From Metarhizium brunneum (lineage: Eukaryota > Ascomycota > Sordariomycetes > Hypocreales > Clavicipitaceae): DNA of 64,000 nucleotides. The notes below the pieces were generated by a model. It was not told the DNA's origin. It ran no database searches and saw only the letters and a program-made list of their open reading frames with translations. Below are positions 32,089 to 44,628 of the stretch, piece by piece. Location: assembly GCF_013426205.1 (NCBI RefSeq), contig NC_089426.1:2976001-3040000 (forward strand), given 5' to 3'. Within the stretch, counting starts at the first letter, position 1. The number at the start of each line of letters is the position of its first letter. The position numbers and the translations under genes were made by a program.

Positions 32089-35000
32089 ATGTCCCTACCT
32101 GATCCTACCGAAGACCTCGACTGGGGAGGTTACCTTGGAGGCATTCATGAGATATTCCACAAGAATGCCGTGGCTCATCCTGACAGGCCGTGTGTGACAG
32201 AGACCAAGACGCCAAAGTGAGTGACGTCCCTTTGCATTAAGACAGGGCTATGTTGTTGTCAGTCACTGACAACGCATCCAGGGCGCCAACAAGAACATAC
32301 ACCTACCGCCAAATTGATGAGGCAAGCAACAACATCGCAAACTATTTGCGCGATGCTGGCATCCAGAATGGAGACGCAGTCATGATTTTTGCGCACCGCT
32401 CAGTTGAGTTGGTCTGTGCGTACATGGGAACCCTGGCTGCTGGTGCTATCGTCACCGTCCTCGATCCTCAATATCCCCCACAGAGACAACAAAGTATGAT
32501 GTACCTCGGACGAGAACTGGAACGAGAATCAACTAACGTATCATACCAGTCTATCTTCAAGTCTCTCAGCCCAAGGCGCTGATCTCCATTCGCAAGGCTA
32601 CGGAGGAGAGTGGGTAAGTGCAAACCCCCAACTCTTCCATGATCTGAGAACTCACAATATTGACATCTTGTTACATTACAGTCCTCTTGCTCCTCTGGTC
32701 CAGAAGTACATTGATGATGACCTTGCCATTAAGATCAAGATTCCAGACCTCCGCTTCGCCGACGATGGCGCGTTGACTGGCGGCGACCAAGACAGCGGCG
32801 ATATCTTCGCCAACGTTAGGGAGAGGGCCTCAACACCTCCTGATGTGCTCATCGGACCCGATTCCAACTGTACGCTGTCATTTACGAGCGGAACTCAAGG
32901 TTTGCCAAAGTGCGAGCAATTCCTTTTCTTTTCTTTTTCTTTCTTTTTCGTCAAAAGTCGAGCTTTTACTAATGTTCAACAGGGGCGTGCTTGGCCGTCA
33001 TTACAGCCTGGCAAAATATTTCCCATGGATGGCTGAGAAGTTCGGCCTCTCATCAGAGAGCGTGTACGCCTGTCTTTCTGGGATTGCCCATGACCCAATT
33101 CAGCGAGGTGCGAATTCGTTTGCCATGTAGTTCAAAAGCTATTACTAATTGTGGCCTCAGATATCATGACGCCCCTTTTCTTGGGCGCTCAGCTCCTGAT
33201 ACCCGCCAAGGAGGACATCCAGCACGAGAGGTTGAGTGAATGGATGAGAGAGTGGTCACCAACGACGACTCACCTTACGCCTGCTATGGGACAGATTCTG
33301 GTCGGTGGCGCCACAGCTCAGTTTCCCAACCTGCGCCAGGTCTTCTTCGTTGGTGACGTCCTCACCACTCGCGACTGCAAGGCCCTTCGTAAGCTTGGTC
33401 CTGCCTGCACTATCATCAACATGTACGGAACCACTGAAACTTCTCGCGCCGTGTCCTACTTTGAGGTCCCTTCCGCCGAGGAAGACCCGACAGCCCTGGA
33501 TTCACTCGGCGACTCTGTTCCCGCTGGCTGGGGCATGAAGAATGTCCAGGTGCTGGTCGTGGATCGGGAAGATCGCACCAGGATCTGTCCGATTGGTGTG
33601 GTTGGAGAGATCTATATCCGCGCCGCTGGTCTTGCCGAAGGATACCTTAATGATCCTGAGAAGAACAAGGAGAAGTTCATTGACAATTGGTTCGTCGACA
33701 ACAACAAGTGGGTGGAAGCAGACAAGGCCAACGACAAGGGCGAACCGTGGCGCAAGTACTACAAGGGACCGCGAGACAGACTTTACGTCACAGGGGACCT
33801 CGGAGAATATCGATCGGACGGGGCTGTGCGTGTCTCAGGCCGTATCGACTCACAAGTCAAGGTAGCTAATGATCCATTCATTCACTCGGTTTTTCAAAGC
33901 TAACTCAGCAGATCCGTGGATTCCGGGTTGAACTTAACGAGATTGATGCGAACCTCGGTGGCAGTCCTCTGATCCGAGACTGCAAGACCCTGGTTCGAAG
34001 AGATCGTAACGAGGAGCCGACGCTCGTCAGCTACATCGTGCCTGAAATCGCTGAATGGAAGCGCTGGCTTGAGACTCAGGGCCTCCAGGATATCGAAGAG
34101 GAGGGTGTGGAAATGGGACCCTGTATTGTCTACCTCAAGAAGAGGTTCCGCCGTATCCAGGCCGAGGTGCGAGACCACCTCAAGTCTCGCTTACCAGCGC
34201 ACTCGGTTCCCTCGATCTACATTGTGTTACAGAAGCTGCCTCTCAACCCGAACGGAAAGGTTGACTCTCCTAATCTACCTTTCCCCGATGCCTCTCTCAT
34301 GATGGAGGATGCCTCAGAGGAGGATCTGAAGAGCTGGGAGAGCCTATCCGACACTGAGAAGACTATTGCGACACAATGGTCAACTCTGATCCCGGGTCTA
34401 AATGCCCAGACCGTCAGGTATGCCTCTGCTGATGATTCACTTCTCTACAAAGTTCAAACACTGACCCTCGATTCTTAGGCCAGACTCCAGTTTCTTCGAC
34501 TGCGGTGGTCACAGTCTTCTTGCCCAGCAGCTCCTGCTTGACATTCGCAAGAACCTGGGCGTCGACATCACCATCGGTGTCCTCTATGCAAACCCTACTC
34601 TTCGCGGCCTGAGCACCCAAGTCGACCGTCTTCGCAGCGGCCAGGCCGTTACAGTCGACCATTCTGACGATACTGTCTACTCTAACTCCCTCGATGAACT
34701 TACCAAGACCCTGGATGCAAAGTACCAGAGCGCGGATCCCGATGCTCTGAGCCCTTCCAACAGCACCACTTTCTTCCTTACCGGTGCTACTGGCTTTCTC
34801 GGCGCATACCTAGCCAAGGACATACTAGAAAGGAAGAACACCAAGCTTATCGCCCATATCCGTGGAGCCAAGGACCTGAAGTTCGCCAAGGAGCGTCTTG
34901 TAAGGTCCCTTAAGGGCTACAGTCTCTGGCAAGACTCCTGGGCCAATAGGATCTCCTGCGTTATTGGTGATCTCTCTAAGCCTCATCTTGGCCTCGATGA

Positions 35001-36024
35001 TGCTAGCTGGAAGCATGTCGCTAATACAGCTGATGTATTTATCCACAATGCTGCGTATGTCCACTGGATTGCTCGTTACGAGCAGATGATGCGTCCTAAT
35101 GTTCTCTCTACTATCGACGCTATGAAGCTCTGCAACGAGGGCAAGCCTAAGCTCTTCACCTTTGTATCCTCGACTTCCACCCTCGACACAGACTACTATA
35201 TTAACCTATCCAACGCTCAGACTGCTACCGGCCGCAGCGCCATCCTCGAGTCCGACGCCATGACTGGTAGCCGCACCGGTCTTGGCACCGGCTACGGTCA
35301 AACGAAGTGGGTGTCTGAGCAACTCGTCCGCGAGGCCGGCCGCCGTGGTCTCCGCGGCGCAGTCGTCCGACCAGGCTATATCCTTGGCAGCCGCAATGGC
35401 GGTGTCTCCAACACAGATGATTTTCTTATTCGCCTCTGCAAGGGCTGTGTCCAACTCGGTGCTCGTCCTCGCATTGTCAACTCGGTCAACGCCGTCCCTG
35501 TCGACCACGTCGCTCGCGTTGTTGTCGCTTCGGCGCTGAACCCCCTTCCCGGCGTTAACGTTGTGCACGTTACTGCCCACCCGCGTCTGCGGATGAACGA
35601 GTTCCTCTCTGTACTAAACTACTATGGTTACGAGGTGCCCGAGGTCGACTACGATGACTGGAAAAAGCAGCTGGAGGAGTTTGTCTCAGCTGGACCCGTC
35701 GAGAAGGATCAGGAGCAAAGCGCGCTAATGCCGCTGTTCCACATGGCTACGTCAAACCTCCCGAGCACCACTCGTGCTCCTGAGCTGGATGATAGAAACG
35801 CCGTGGCTATTCTCAAGGCTGATGCAGAGCGCTGGACAGGCGTCGATGATAGTGCGGGAGAGGGCATCACTCGTGAGGATATCGGTAGGTATCTCCGGTA
35901 CCTCGTTGAGATCAAGTTCATGGCCGCACCCACGGGTAGAGGTCGTGAGTTGCCCGCGATTGACACCTCGATCGCCGAGGCGCAGGCACAGTGGGGAGTC
36001 GGTGGTCGCGGGGGTGCTTCTTGA
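32089..36024 (+). CDS. LYS2: L-2-aminoadipate reductase (A-PCP-reductase), lysine biosynthesis
   Basis: Eight exons: 32089-32216, 32282-32493, 32550-32613, 32682-32909, 32983-33107, 33161-33861, 33912-34417, 34479-36024; 1169 aa. The adenylation domain has '[21 protein letters not shown]' (near residues 200-218), '[17 protein letters not shown]' and '[14 protein letters not shown]'. The carrier domain has '[11 protein letters not shown]' with phosphopantetheine Ser667. The reductase domain has '[14 protein letters not shown]' (NADPH, 756-763) and the Y927-x3-K931 pair in 'GYGQTKW'. These match alpha-aminoadipate reductase from end to end, the enzyme that makes aminoadipate semialdehyde in the fungal lysine route. 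It begins at the adenylation domain; the roughly 230-residue N-terminal condensation-like region of the yeast enzyme is missing. Needs a PPTase (Lys5) encoded elsewhere. Confidence 0.95.
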
Positions 36025-36753
36025 GAAGGCTCTTTTGGCTAGAGATATGAGGCTGTGTTTTGTTGATAAAAATGTTTGCATGTTCAAAGGGGGTGTGACT
36101 TGGAAAACAAATTAGGGGGGCGCTCACGTGTAGAACACGAGCATAGGACAGCATTTGTCATAAGGAGGAATTGAGTACATCCAGAGATGGCAACACCCGG
36201 GAAAGAGCAATATAATGGTTGCGGTTTGACGGCAGGCGACTGTTCAGTCGCTCATGAGACCGGGTACATTGACAGCTGATTCTCGGATCAAGGGCCATCA
36301 GATACCTTGCTCCCTGCTGCACCTCAAGATCCAAATAAAATAAGCTCATCACAGGCTTGTGTTTGTAATACCTCGGGATCATTGCAGATCAGATACTTTA
36401 AAACCTCTGGTTACATTTCACATTCGGACCATAGACAATGTCGGGAGTTGGCGATGCATGACCAAGGGAATGACGGGTATATACAATAAATAGAATACAT
36501 CAAATCAGGTCTCATCAACCTCGATACAAGATACATGCACCATATAATCAGTGAATAAGGGAGTCCATGTACTTATATATAAACTGCAAACTGGGGCCTA
36601 CTCAAAGCTGTCAGCCGATCCGATCCGTCGCCGGCCATCCTTGTGGGGCCAAGCTCAAACACCACGACGTCAGCCGCCGCAGAAAGCTCATCCATCGTCC
36701 CCTCGACACGCCACTCCGTCACATTCAACGCCGTAGAGGCCGCACCTCACAAC
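36025..36753. other. Intergenic between LYS2 and SHY1
   Basis: About 730 bp holding the LYS2 3' end and the SHY1 upstream region. Open frames entering SHY1 from here are frame shadows. Confidence 0.45.
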
Positions 36754-37892
36754 ATGAACTGCCCGAGCAGTTTCCAGCGAGGCCTTCGCGCGGGCAGCAT
36801 CCCCCCACGGCTCAGCCAACCCACAGCCCTCGCGACACGCCGCCCCCCAACAAGGCCAATCCACCATCGCCATCGCCAACTGACCACGACTCCCCGGCGC
36901 CGCCTCGCAGACAAGCAAGCCGCCGACGACCCGGGCTTCACATCCATCCTCGACGCGCCGCCGCAAATCGTCCGCGCCGGCAAACGCCACGGCCCGGGCA
37001 TCATCCTCCTGGCCCTCATCCCCATCACGGCCTTCGCCCTCGGGACGTGGCAGGTCCAGCGCCTCGGGTGGAAGACAGACCTCATCGCCAAGCTGGAGGA
37101 CCGCCTCGTCCGCGACCCCCTCCCGCTCCCGCCGTCCGTCGACCCCTCCGCCGTGCACGACTTCGACTACCGCCGCGTCCGCGCGACCGGCACCTTCCGC
37201 CACGACCAGGAGATGCTCATCGGGCCCCGCATGCGCGACGGCAAGGACGGCTACATGGTCGTCACGCCGCTCGAGCGCGACGGCGGCACCACCGTCCTCG
37301 TCAACAGGGGCTGGATCAGCAAGGCGCACCGCGACCAGCGCTCCCGCCCCGACAGCCTGCCCACGGGGCAGGTCACCGTCCAGGGACTGCTGCGCGAGCC
37401 CTGGAAGAAGAACATGTTTACGCCCGAGAACCGGCCCGACCGGGGCATGTTCTACTTCCCAGACGTCAAGCAGATGGCCGAGCTGACGGGCAGCCAGCCG
37501 GTTTGGATCGAGGTGACAATGGGTATGTCGTGAGAGTTCCCAACCCCCATGCGTGAGCCACTGGGGGGAACGGCGCTTGCTGAGTCGCTAACTGGACAAA
37601 GAACCCGAGTTTATGCGAATGATGGACTTTGAGGCAAGGGGCATTCCCTACGGGCGACCGGCAGAGGTCAACTTGAGGAATAATCACGCACAGTACATTT
37701 TTACATGGTACGCCGCACAATGTGATACTGTTTCTTTTTCCCTTTTCCGGTACGAAACTCGTGGTACCATCATCGTTGCTGACATTGTGTAGGTATGGCT
37801 TATCTGTTGCCACCGCAATCATGTTGTACATGGTTCTCAAAAAGCCTGCATCCAGCATTACACGCCGTGTCCAAGCTACTAAAAAATTCTAG
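36754..37892 (+). CDS. SHY1: SURF1-family cytochrome c oxidase assembly factor (Shy1)
   Basis: Exons 36754-37522, 37602-37707, 37793-37892; 324 aa. The open frame extends upstream to 36643, but the ATG at 36754 (MNCPSSFQRGLRAGS) gives a better Arg-rich presequence. TM1 spans about residues 82-99 ('GIILLALIPITAFALGTWQ'), followed by the SURF1 signature 'GTWQVQRLGWKTDLI'. 'YRRVRATGTFRHDQEMLIGPR' and 'VLVNRGWISK' are conserved loop motifs; 'NLRNNHAQYIFTWYGLS' leads into TM2 near 293-308. The protein lies in the mitochondrial inner membrane and helps insert haem a into Cox1. GC content in exon 1 is notably high, which creates long false open frames on both strands. Confidence 0.93.
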
Positions 37893-38012
37893 CAGTAGCA
37901 GTATGGGTATTCTTGTAACATTAGCCAAAGCAAAAAAAGCCACGTGTCGGTACATCATAAACAGAGCATACACCCTTCAATAATACTGTAATATACAGAC
38001 CCAAGTCTGGGC

Positions 38013-39801
38013 TCAGGACATCTCAGAGCTAGCCTCGGTTGTTTCATCATCTCGTAATCTTTTGCGGCGTGCGCCTACACTTTGTATAGGCATCCTCAAC
38101 TCTTGCAGCAACTCCCTCGGTAAATGTCTCTGCGCGAGTGAGAACATGGTGCTATCCGAAGTAATTTGACGTTGTCTGTACACTGTTAGAAATCGTTCCA
38201 AATGGAAGCAAATTTTCGACACTGTGCCTAACTTACCGCCTCATCAAGGTAGCCATGTCACTCTCCTCGATAGTTTTCCGTTTTGCGTGGTTTGCGTAAG
38301 CACCCAAGTCATCACCCAGCTGTTCAAAGAACCACTCTGAGGCTTGGGTCAGCGCGGTGAGGGTATCAGCCGATACCCGAGGGTTACTGAGACCCGAAGA
38401 TTGGAGGGCTGTTTGGGCTACTCTCTTGACAAATGTTGGCGGCAGCGCAGGGTATTCTATACCATGTTTTGACACCCTTCGTTGGCGCTTCTTGGGCTTT
38501 AATCTCTCCCTTGAGGGTTTTGCCGCAGATGAGGGTTCGACTGGTTCCTCCTCATCCACGGATTGCTCCTCAATTTCTTCCATGTATGGTTCAAAGTCGT
38601 CATCTTCATCACCCCCCCCAACAGGTTCTGGCTCCTCCGTTTGCATGATTGGAACCGGGTCGGGGTCGTTATAAACGTCAACCATATTGTCGCTTGCGCC
38701 GTCATTGGGGCCGGACGGCCTTGTCGGAGTGACGTCTCCGATGCCGCCTTGATTGGCGGCATTGTTTGCCCTTGTCTCAGCTATGGATTCTTCAACCATA
38801 AGGGGAGATGTACCACCGCCATCTGCGGGCGGCTCCGACATCATGAAGGTTGTTTCTTCCGCACCAGGGGGTATTTGCAGTCCAAACTCACTCCCTCGCC
38901 CAGTGACTGTATTTCGCCTTGATTCGTCATCAATTCTAATTCGTGTCAGCAGTCTCATTCACAGACACCAAAAAAAAAGGAAAGGAAAGGAAAGGAAGGG
39001 AAGAGAAAATAGCCAGCAAGCTACATACCGAGTAATTGTTTGGTTGCCACTTGCAATCGCCTGAGCTCGAATGTTGTCTAGCAACGAGCCAGGGAAAAAA
39101 TCCGATACCCTCCCCATATCCCCAGTGACTTCATTGGGATCAAAAGCATCACTGTCAAAGCCGCCGCCAAAATCAGGCCCCGAAAGTCTGCTCGGCTGCT
39201 CACTATAAGCTCGCCGAGGTTTTTCAACAATTGGGAGAGTGTGTTCTGATTCCAAACCCGAAGAGCGCGGTGGTATCAAGTCAGAATCGTCGTCCTGATC
39301 AATTGGCAGCGACAGACGTGGTCTGGGCAAGTCAGCATCGTCGTCATCCTCCTCTTGAATGGGCGCAAAACTCGAGCGCTTATCCTGCGGCGGGGACGAC
39401 GACACAATGGGCTTGCTACCGGTTGCCAATACTCCAGCCAGGCGTCCCAAAAGACCCATCGGGGTTTCCCTCTGGTCTACCAGGCTTTGGCGCCTAATCT
39501 TTCCCGGAGTGAGCAGGGCATTGCGACGCTGGTCGAGGGCCTGGCGCGCAGCTTTCGCATGGGGCGTTGGTGCATTGTTGCGATGCCCTCCGGATGCTGA
39601 GACGCCGCGTCGGACAGAGTTGAGGAATTCCCGGGTGGAAGTGCGGTTAAGAGGCGTATGAACAGCGGAACGGTGTGATGAGGGCGGATCGGCGCTGACA
39701 GCGCGACGGGCATTTGGGGTTCGGGCTGCGGCAGGCGTTCGTGATGGAGTCTTGGTACGCGAAGAATCTACATTTTGGGGGGACGACTCGATTGAGTCCA
39801 T
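38013..39801 (-). CDS. CENP-T/Cnn1-like kinetochore protein
   Basis: Minus strand exons 39029-39801, 38237-38935, 38013-38175; 544 aa if started at MDSIESSPQ (an ATG nine codons earlier is an alternative). The N-terminus is Ser/Thr/Pro-rich with many S/T-P sites ('SRTKTPSRTPAAARTP'), fitting Cdk-regulated binding of Ndc80. 'TPGKIRRQSLVDQRETP' is a further conserved block. An acidic middle leads to a C-terminal histone fold: 'YPALPPTFVKRVAQTAL', 'ALTQASEWFFEQLGDDLGAYANHAKRKTI', 'MATLMRRQRQI' and 'LAQRHLPRELLQELRMP'. The intron joins rebuild 'NQTITRIDDESRRNT' and 'LMRRQRQI', both usual in fungal CENP-T. It should bind DNA with CENP-W and link centromeric chromatin to the outer kinetochore. Confidence 0.88.
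38970..39009. repeat. (GGAAA)n microsatellite in CENP-T intron
   Basis: A-run followed by about five GGAAA units on the plus strand; on the coding strand this is the pyrimidine tract of the first intron of the CENP-T gene (38936-39028). Confidence 0.8.
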
Positions 39802-39881
39802 GGTGGGCCAGGCCGATGCAGTTGGCATAAGCAGACGGCCATGTCCCAGGAACAGGAGGTTGTTGTTGATGGCGGATGTGC

Positions 39882-39907
39882 GGATGGTGGATGGTGGATG
39901 GTGGATG
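39882..39907. repeat. GGATGGT 7-bp tandem repeat
   Basis: Three to four copies of the 7-mer GGATGGT/GATGGTG in the 5' leader of the CENP-T gene, about 80 bp before its start codon. Confidence 0.7.
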
Positions 39908-39909
39908 CA

Positions 39910-42900
39910 AGACGCGGAGACGACGTGACGTTTGAGTAAGTGGGCTCCAAGACCAGATGCAACTTGACAGTTAGTCCTCCGTACTCCGTAGTTACTACTA
40001 ACTAGCCACGACAGGCGGGGCACTTGCCGTGCCTGCGTGGGTACCTGCCCAGGTGGGTACCTCTAACCAACAATGAAGGTTCAACGTTGGTTCCTGCCTT
40101 CAATGTTGCCTGCCCGGGGCCTGCAGCTTGGCCCTGCTGCCCTGTCAGAAACGACGACAAACTCGGCTTGCTATTTTTATCAACCTCAAACTCACTCGAT
40201 AATTCATCCATTTGCCGCCCTCATCAGCCGTACCCCAGGATTCAATGCTCATACCGCTATGGAGCTTGGGGCACTCAAGCTTACTGTACATCTGATTATT
40301 TGCCATTCTGCAAGCTGAAATAGGAGGTGTGCCAGCCATAGATGACTCTTCAGGCTGAGCATATGGTTTCAGTGGTACATTCAACGTTGTACCGGGCTTC
40401 CGCAAGAAAGGCATGATTGTTATTATTAGCAGCAGATTTCCCTCGTTAATCCCAGGCACTGCAGCCTCGACACATCAGGGAGCGGACCAGGGCCGGCGGC
40501 AAAGTCCAGTTTGTTCGGCACACAACTGTGATATTCTCCATCCACCACCCGCAAGACCGTTTTTAGGCGCTCGCCCCTTGCCACGGATCGATCAGTCTAT
40601 ACGTTCAGGTGAGAGCTGATATATCCCCAAGCGACGATCAATTTCCCTTCCGGCTTTTACGGAACTGCTCTGGGCGTACACTCCTGCAGAAGGAGGCTGG
40701 GATTGGACTTGTCTACACGCTGCCATAGTTTCTTGCGGATCTTATAGTTGTAGAGATGTAGAAAAGACCCTTGAAGCCAGATACGAGGTCTACTCCTTGG
40801 ACAGTCTCAAATGGACACCACTACATTTTCGGTATTGAAACAAAACATTCCAGTTGTTGGCCAACTTCTTCGACACAGTGACAAAACAGAACATCAGACT
40901 CCGCCACAGCTTACGATTCAACAGCGTGACCATCGAACAGCATTGAAGCCTTTTTCGAGAAGCGGGCAAGTCCTTTGTGATATATCTGCCGCTTATTAGA
41001 GATCGATATTGCCCAGCGCTTTTGATAGACATCTTGAAATCGCCGCAGGAGAACTTCCGACCGAGTTGAAACAACTGGAATATGATATCGGAAGGTAGTA
41101 TGATTCTCTGCCGCTGAAGATTCCCACTCGTACTCAAAAATACCACCACTATGATTTCCCGCACGGCATGCTACCATACAAAGTGCAAATGCGTCGAGTC
41201 ACCCATCTACGTACGAGGCCATGGCAATGACGGCAGAGGTGAAACGGATTTTGCATGTACAGTATATTGGGGCCAGTGTTAATAAGTGAGACCGACGTAT
41301 AATGGGGAGGGTAGTAGCTTACTTTAAAAGACGGCTCACTATCACAATCCGGCACTAGCGGGATCATGTGTGTGCGTTGGGAAGCAGAAAGGATTTACGA
41401 GTGACCGGGGTTCCTCGGTCTCACCAACAAGCCATGTTCCGTCCGAAGCAGCGTTTGGTCTACTTGAGCCAGACTCACGTACGCGGGAGAAACAAATATC
41501 CTCTCTTTTCTCCTTCTTGATACCGTTGCAGTCCGCCACTAAGAGACAGTGTGGGTTTCAGTTATCGCCCATTTGCAACCTCTTCGATTAAGTTGGTTAC
41601 TTCCGCTCGATACTCCTGGCCAACGTCCACGTATTAGAGCAATTCCGAGCCTGTCCTTCGGCCAACAGGGAACAATAGGGATGTCGACCAGCAGGATATC
41701 GGCAAACACAGCTCTGGGGAATGGAACTCTCAAAACAGTCGAGATGTTGAACAGGAAGACATGTCGGTGTGTTTCGATTACAGCGAGTAGTTAAAGGCGG
41801 TGGCAGAAGCAACACAATACTTGATCCAGCTGCAAGGTATATTGAATGTTACCTTTACCATCAGTACTGACAGTCAGTTGCTGAGAAGGTACTGGAATTT
41901 AGCCTTGCCTCCATTTTGGAAGCCCAAAAGTCAACAAAAACGAATTTCGGTATGTTACCCTCGAATTTGGTCGCGGTAAGTCACACTTGGCGTGCCAGAA
42001 ATGCGAGTTGGTAGTTGCGGCTAACGTCGGAGTTTGTGGCAGTTCATCTTTTTATGCTGCCTACAAGATGCAACTATGGCGGTTGGCATACAAGTATTGT
42101 CCAATTGTGAGTCGTCCCCACTTTGCAGCACATAAAGATATGAAAGAACATTTTGCTTGCTCAGTACAACATCTCGAGAGTCCAATTGAAAGGGCCTGCG
42201 ATGGCTTGATTGGCCTGCTGAAGGCTCGCAGGGTCAGATGTCGGGATATTGAGCAAGGGTGGAAACGAAGGCTCACACCCAGCGAAAACACTATGCGGTT
42301 CCCTTCCTCCGGCAAAAAGCGCGCGTAGATATGACATAGGATTCTGTAATGTGTACTATTCACACGCCCCGGCTTCTTGGGTAGATGGACATGTCAAAGG
42401 CTACTGTAGCTGAAAAGCTGGCCTGTGAAGCAACAAAGACGCCGAAATTTGCTTCATGCAATGCCGTCCGTCCCAGGGCCAGTATCCGTATCTGCCGTAT
42501 ACCTACCTGCGCACGTCCAAGACAATCCAACGCTCTTTATTATTCCTCCATTGCGCTGAACCCTAAAGCTACAGCTATTCTTAGAATTTGACGTTTGCCG
42601 CATTCTCCATTGTATGAACCAGTGGCCCGTTCCTGTCTCAGCGCTTGCCCCCCTTTGAGTGTTCTCGAGACCTCGGGATAACTGCCGAACCAGCGAACCA
42701 TGAACAAGCAATCCCTACTCCGTAAGCCCGAAGGTATGCAATAGATCCTAGTTCCGTGTGCAAAGAGTCGAATTCCATCCATGTTAGGCGACGGACATGG
42801 CTCCGACATTGACTCCCCCCCGGCCTTGGGCCTGCGTTCCCGAGTTGCCCACGCCCTGCCATAATTAGCTTGGGCTATTCACAGCGCAACTATTTGTGCT

Positions 42901-43969
42901 CGCCCCAAAACATCCATCATCCATCAGCAAACCAATCTGACCAACATGGGAGACGACTCGGCCCACCAACAAAGACAGGGGGGCCAACGGCATTTACAAA
43001 TTGGTCAATCGACTGATGACCCAGGTTCTCCGCAGCCGCAGCACGTATGTATTATTCCCGTCCTCGGCTCCCGCGCGTCGTGACTCCAGATTGTGATCAG
43101 TTGCCAGTCCATCCGATTCCCAAAACAACCGCCACACCTTGCATACCGGGATGCTTCGTAATCCGTCCTACAGCATGCATGTGTCAAATCTTTCCAACAG
43201 TCGGGTCATTACCGAGATTGCACAGTGCACACGTCTCAGACGAAAGCCCGGACAAACGACACCCACTCAGGTATTACCACCACTCTCCACGTCTCCAGTC
43301 ACACACTCGTCTTCCGTAGCAATCCCACTGGACAACAGCCCTGTTGGCACATTCTGGAGTCCTGGAATCCTGGAATCCTGGAGTCCTGGAGTCCTGGAGT
43401 CCCATTCCATGATTTGTTTCCTGGCCTTCTGCAGGTGGTCTGATTTAACCAACTCGTGCCAACATCATATGTACATACACATAGCTTGTAACTACTCGGA
43501 CTTCATGTTGGTCTGACCAGACCGGGTCTGCCTTGGCCGCACAGGGAAGGTGCAAAATTGCTCCCATGTCCGTCTCAAGCCTCGTGTTACTGTGTGAACT
43601 CGCCAGGTAGCGGGGCATTGCTGGCAAGTGTCAACATGGTCAGCCTGGTTCGAGCCTTTTTGCAATGCTAGGCAAGTGTGCCCCTGTCCAGCTTCATTTT
43701 TCGCTCCCTGGCCGATCAAGCGGTTCTGTACTCCATGTGGACAGGCGGTGCCATTTTTTTCTCTGTGTGTAACTCAAGATCCAGGTTCCAATTTTACCTC
43801 GTTATTGCTTTTTTAATTGCAATTGCCGGCGCTTCCCGTGTAGATAATTTTGTCATTGAAGCTCATAGTATATATCCTATGTGGCTCGCTGTCTTGGACC
43901 GCTTTTTCTGCACAAGGCATTAATGTTCCTCATCTGACGCAGTTCCTATCTTTCTGTCGGGTGCAAAAA
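39910..43969. other. Gene-poor region of about 4 kb
   Basis: Many short open frames on both strands (longest about 125 codons) but none with a recognised domain. Fragments around 40811-41000 and 41987-42328 are the most protein-like but I cannot assign them. Two exact TACTCCGTA words occur (39982-39990, 42716-42724) and a tandem 8-bp repeat (separate entry). No transposable-element proteins were recognised. Confidence 0.45.
43354..43401. repeat. 8-bp tandem repeat CTGGARTC x6
   Basis: Six head-to-tail copies of CTGGAGTC or CTGGAATC. Copies 2 and 3 are the AATC variant. The repeat lies about 570 bp upstream of the gene at 43970. Confidence 0.8.
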
Positions 43970-44628
43970 ATGGCTGGCCTTTGCTGTCTCTCGTCGTCGC
44001 TTCGGGCGAATGAGTTTCCCTGCAACAAGCCTCGACTTTATGTCGGGCTCTATGTCCGTGGTAGCTCAGCAAAGATGCCAGGCAGAGAAGACTCGTATGC
44101 AAACCTCGAATACTCGGAAGCACAAGGAACCTAAGCGCCCGCTAACCAGATTCTCCCAGTTACCATTGGGCCCTTTTGTCAGGCCCTAAAAACGATGTCA
44201 AGCCAGGTTTGCAGCACACCATGTACCATGTCAAGGACAAGTTGGTAATTGAGGGTGAGCCAAAAGCTGCCAGCTCAGTATGGGAATACTCAGTTGAATC
44301 GGACCGTTCTTCAATGCTATTAGTTCGTATAGTGGTGGGAAAGATCCGTGACATCCATCGACTTGAGAACATCCTGCGATCCGTTCCTGTTCGTAGCGAT
44401 AAAGAAGGGTGGAATTCTATTTCCTGGATTCGAGAGGCTTTCCATCTTGTTTCAATCGCACCAGGCGTTCTGGGTTCTCATACGGAAGACTGGGAGGAAA
44501 TTCGACAGACTGCCATGTCGTATGTCGACGAGAAAAAGGCCAAGCATCGGTTCGATGGCTTAGGTAGATTCGATCTTTCGAAACCAGCTACATGGGACAT
44601 GCTTCAGGGCAAAGAGATAATTGTCTAG
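43970..44628 (+). CDS. Small fungal protein of unknown function (DUF6914-like)
   Basis: Two exons, 43970-44094 and 44160-44628, give 197 aa. Joining them restores 'PRLYVGLYVRGSS' ... 'GREDSYHWALLSGPKND', a pattern I associate with a fungal family of about 150-200 aa: an N-terminal beta strand, 'YHWALL.GPK', then 'HVKDKLV', 'LLVRIVVGKI' and 'GWNSISWIREAF'. The resemblance to DUF6914 is from memory of the pattern and is not certain. No signal peptide is clear with the ATG at 43970; an in-frame ATG at 43850 would add a hydrophobic start (MSLKLIVYILCGSLSW). Function unknown. It is isolated in a gene-poor stretch. Confidence 0.65.

Noticed and set aside
36567..37556. A 329-codon Arg/Pro-rich open frame on the plus strand and a 213-codon frame on the minus strand
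   Set aside because: Both are shadows of the GC-rich first exon of SHY1, which has clear SURF1 motifs in another frame.
43645..43668. GGTTCGAGCC followed by TTTTT, another B-box look-alike
   Set aside because: No A box at the right distance and no cloverleaf pairing.
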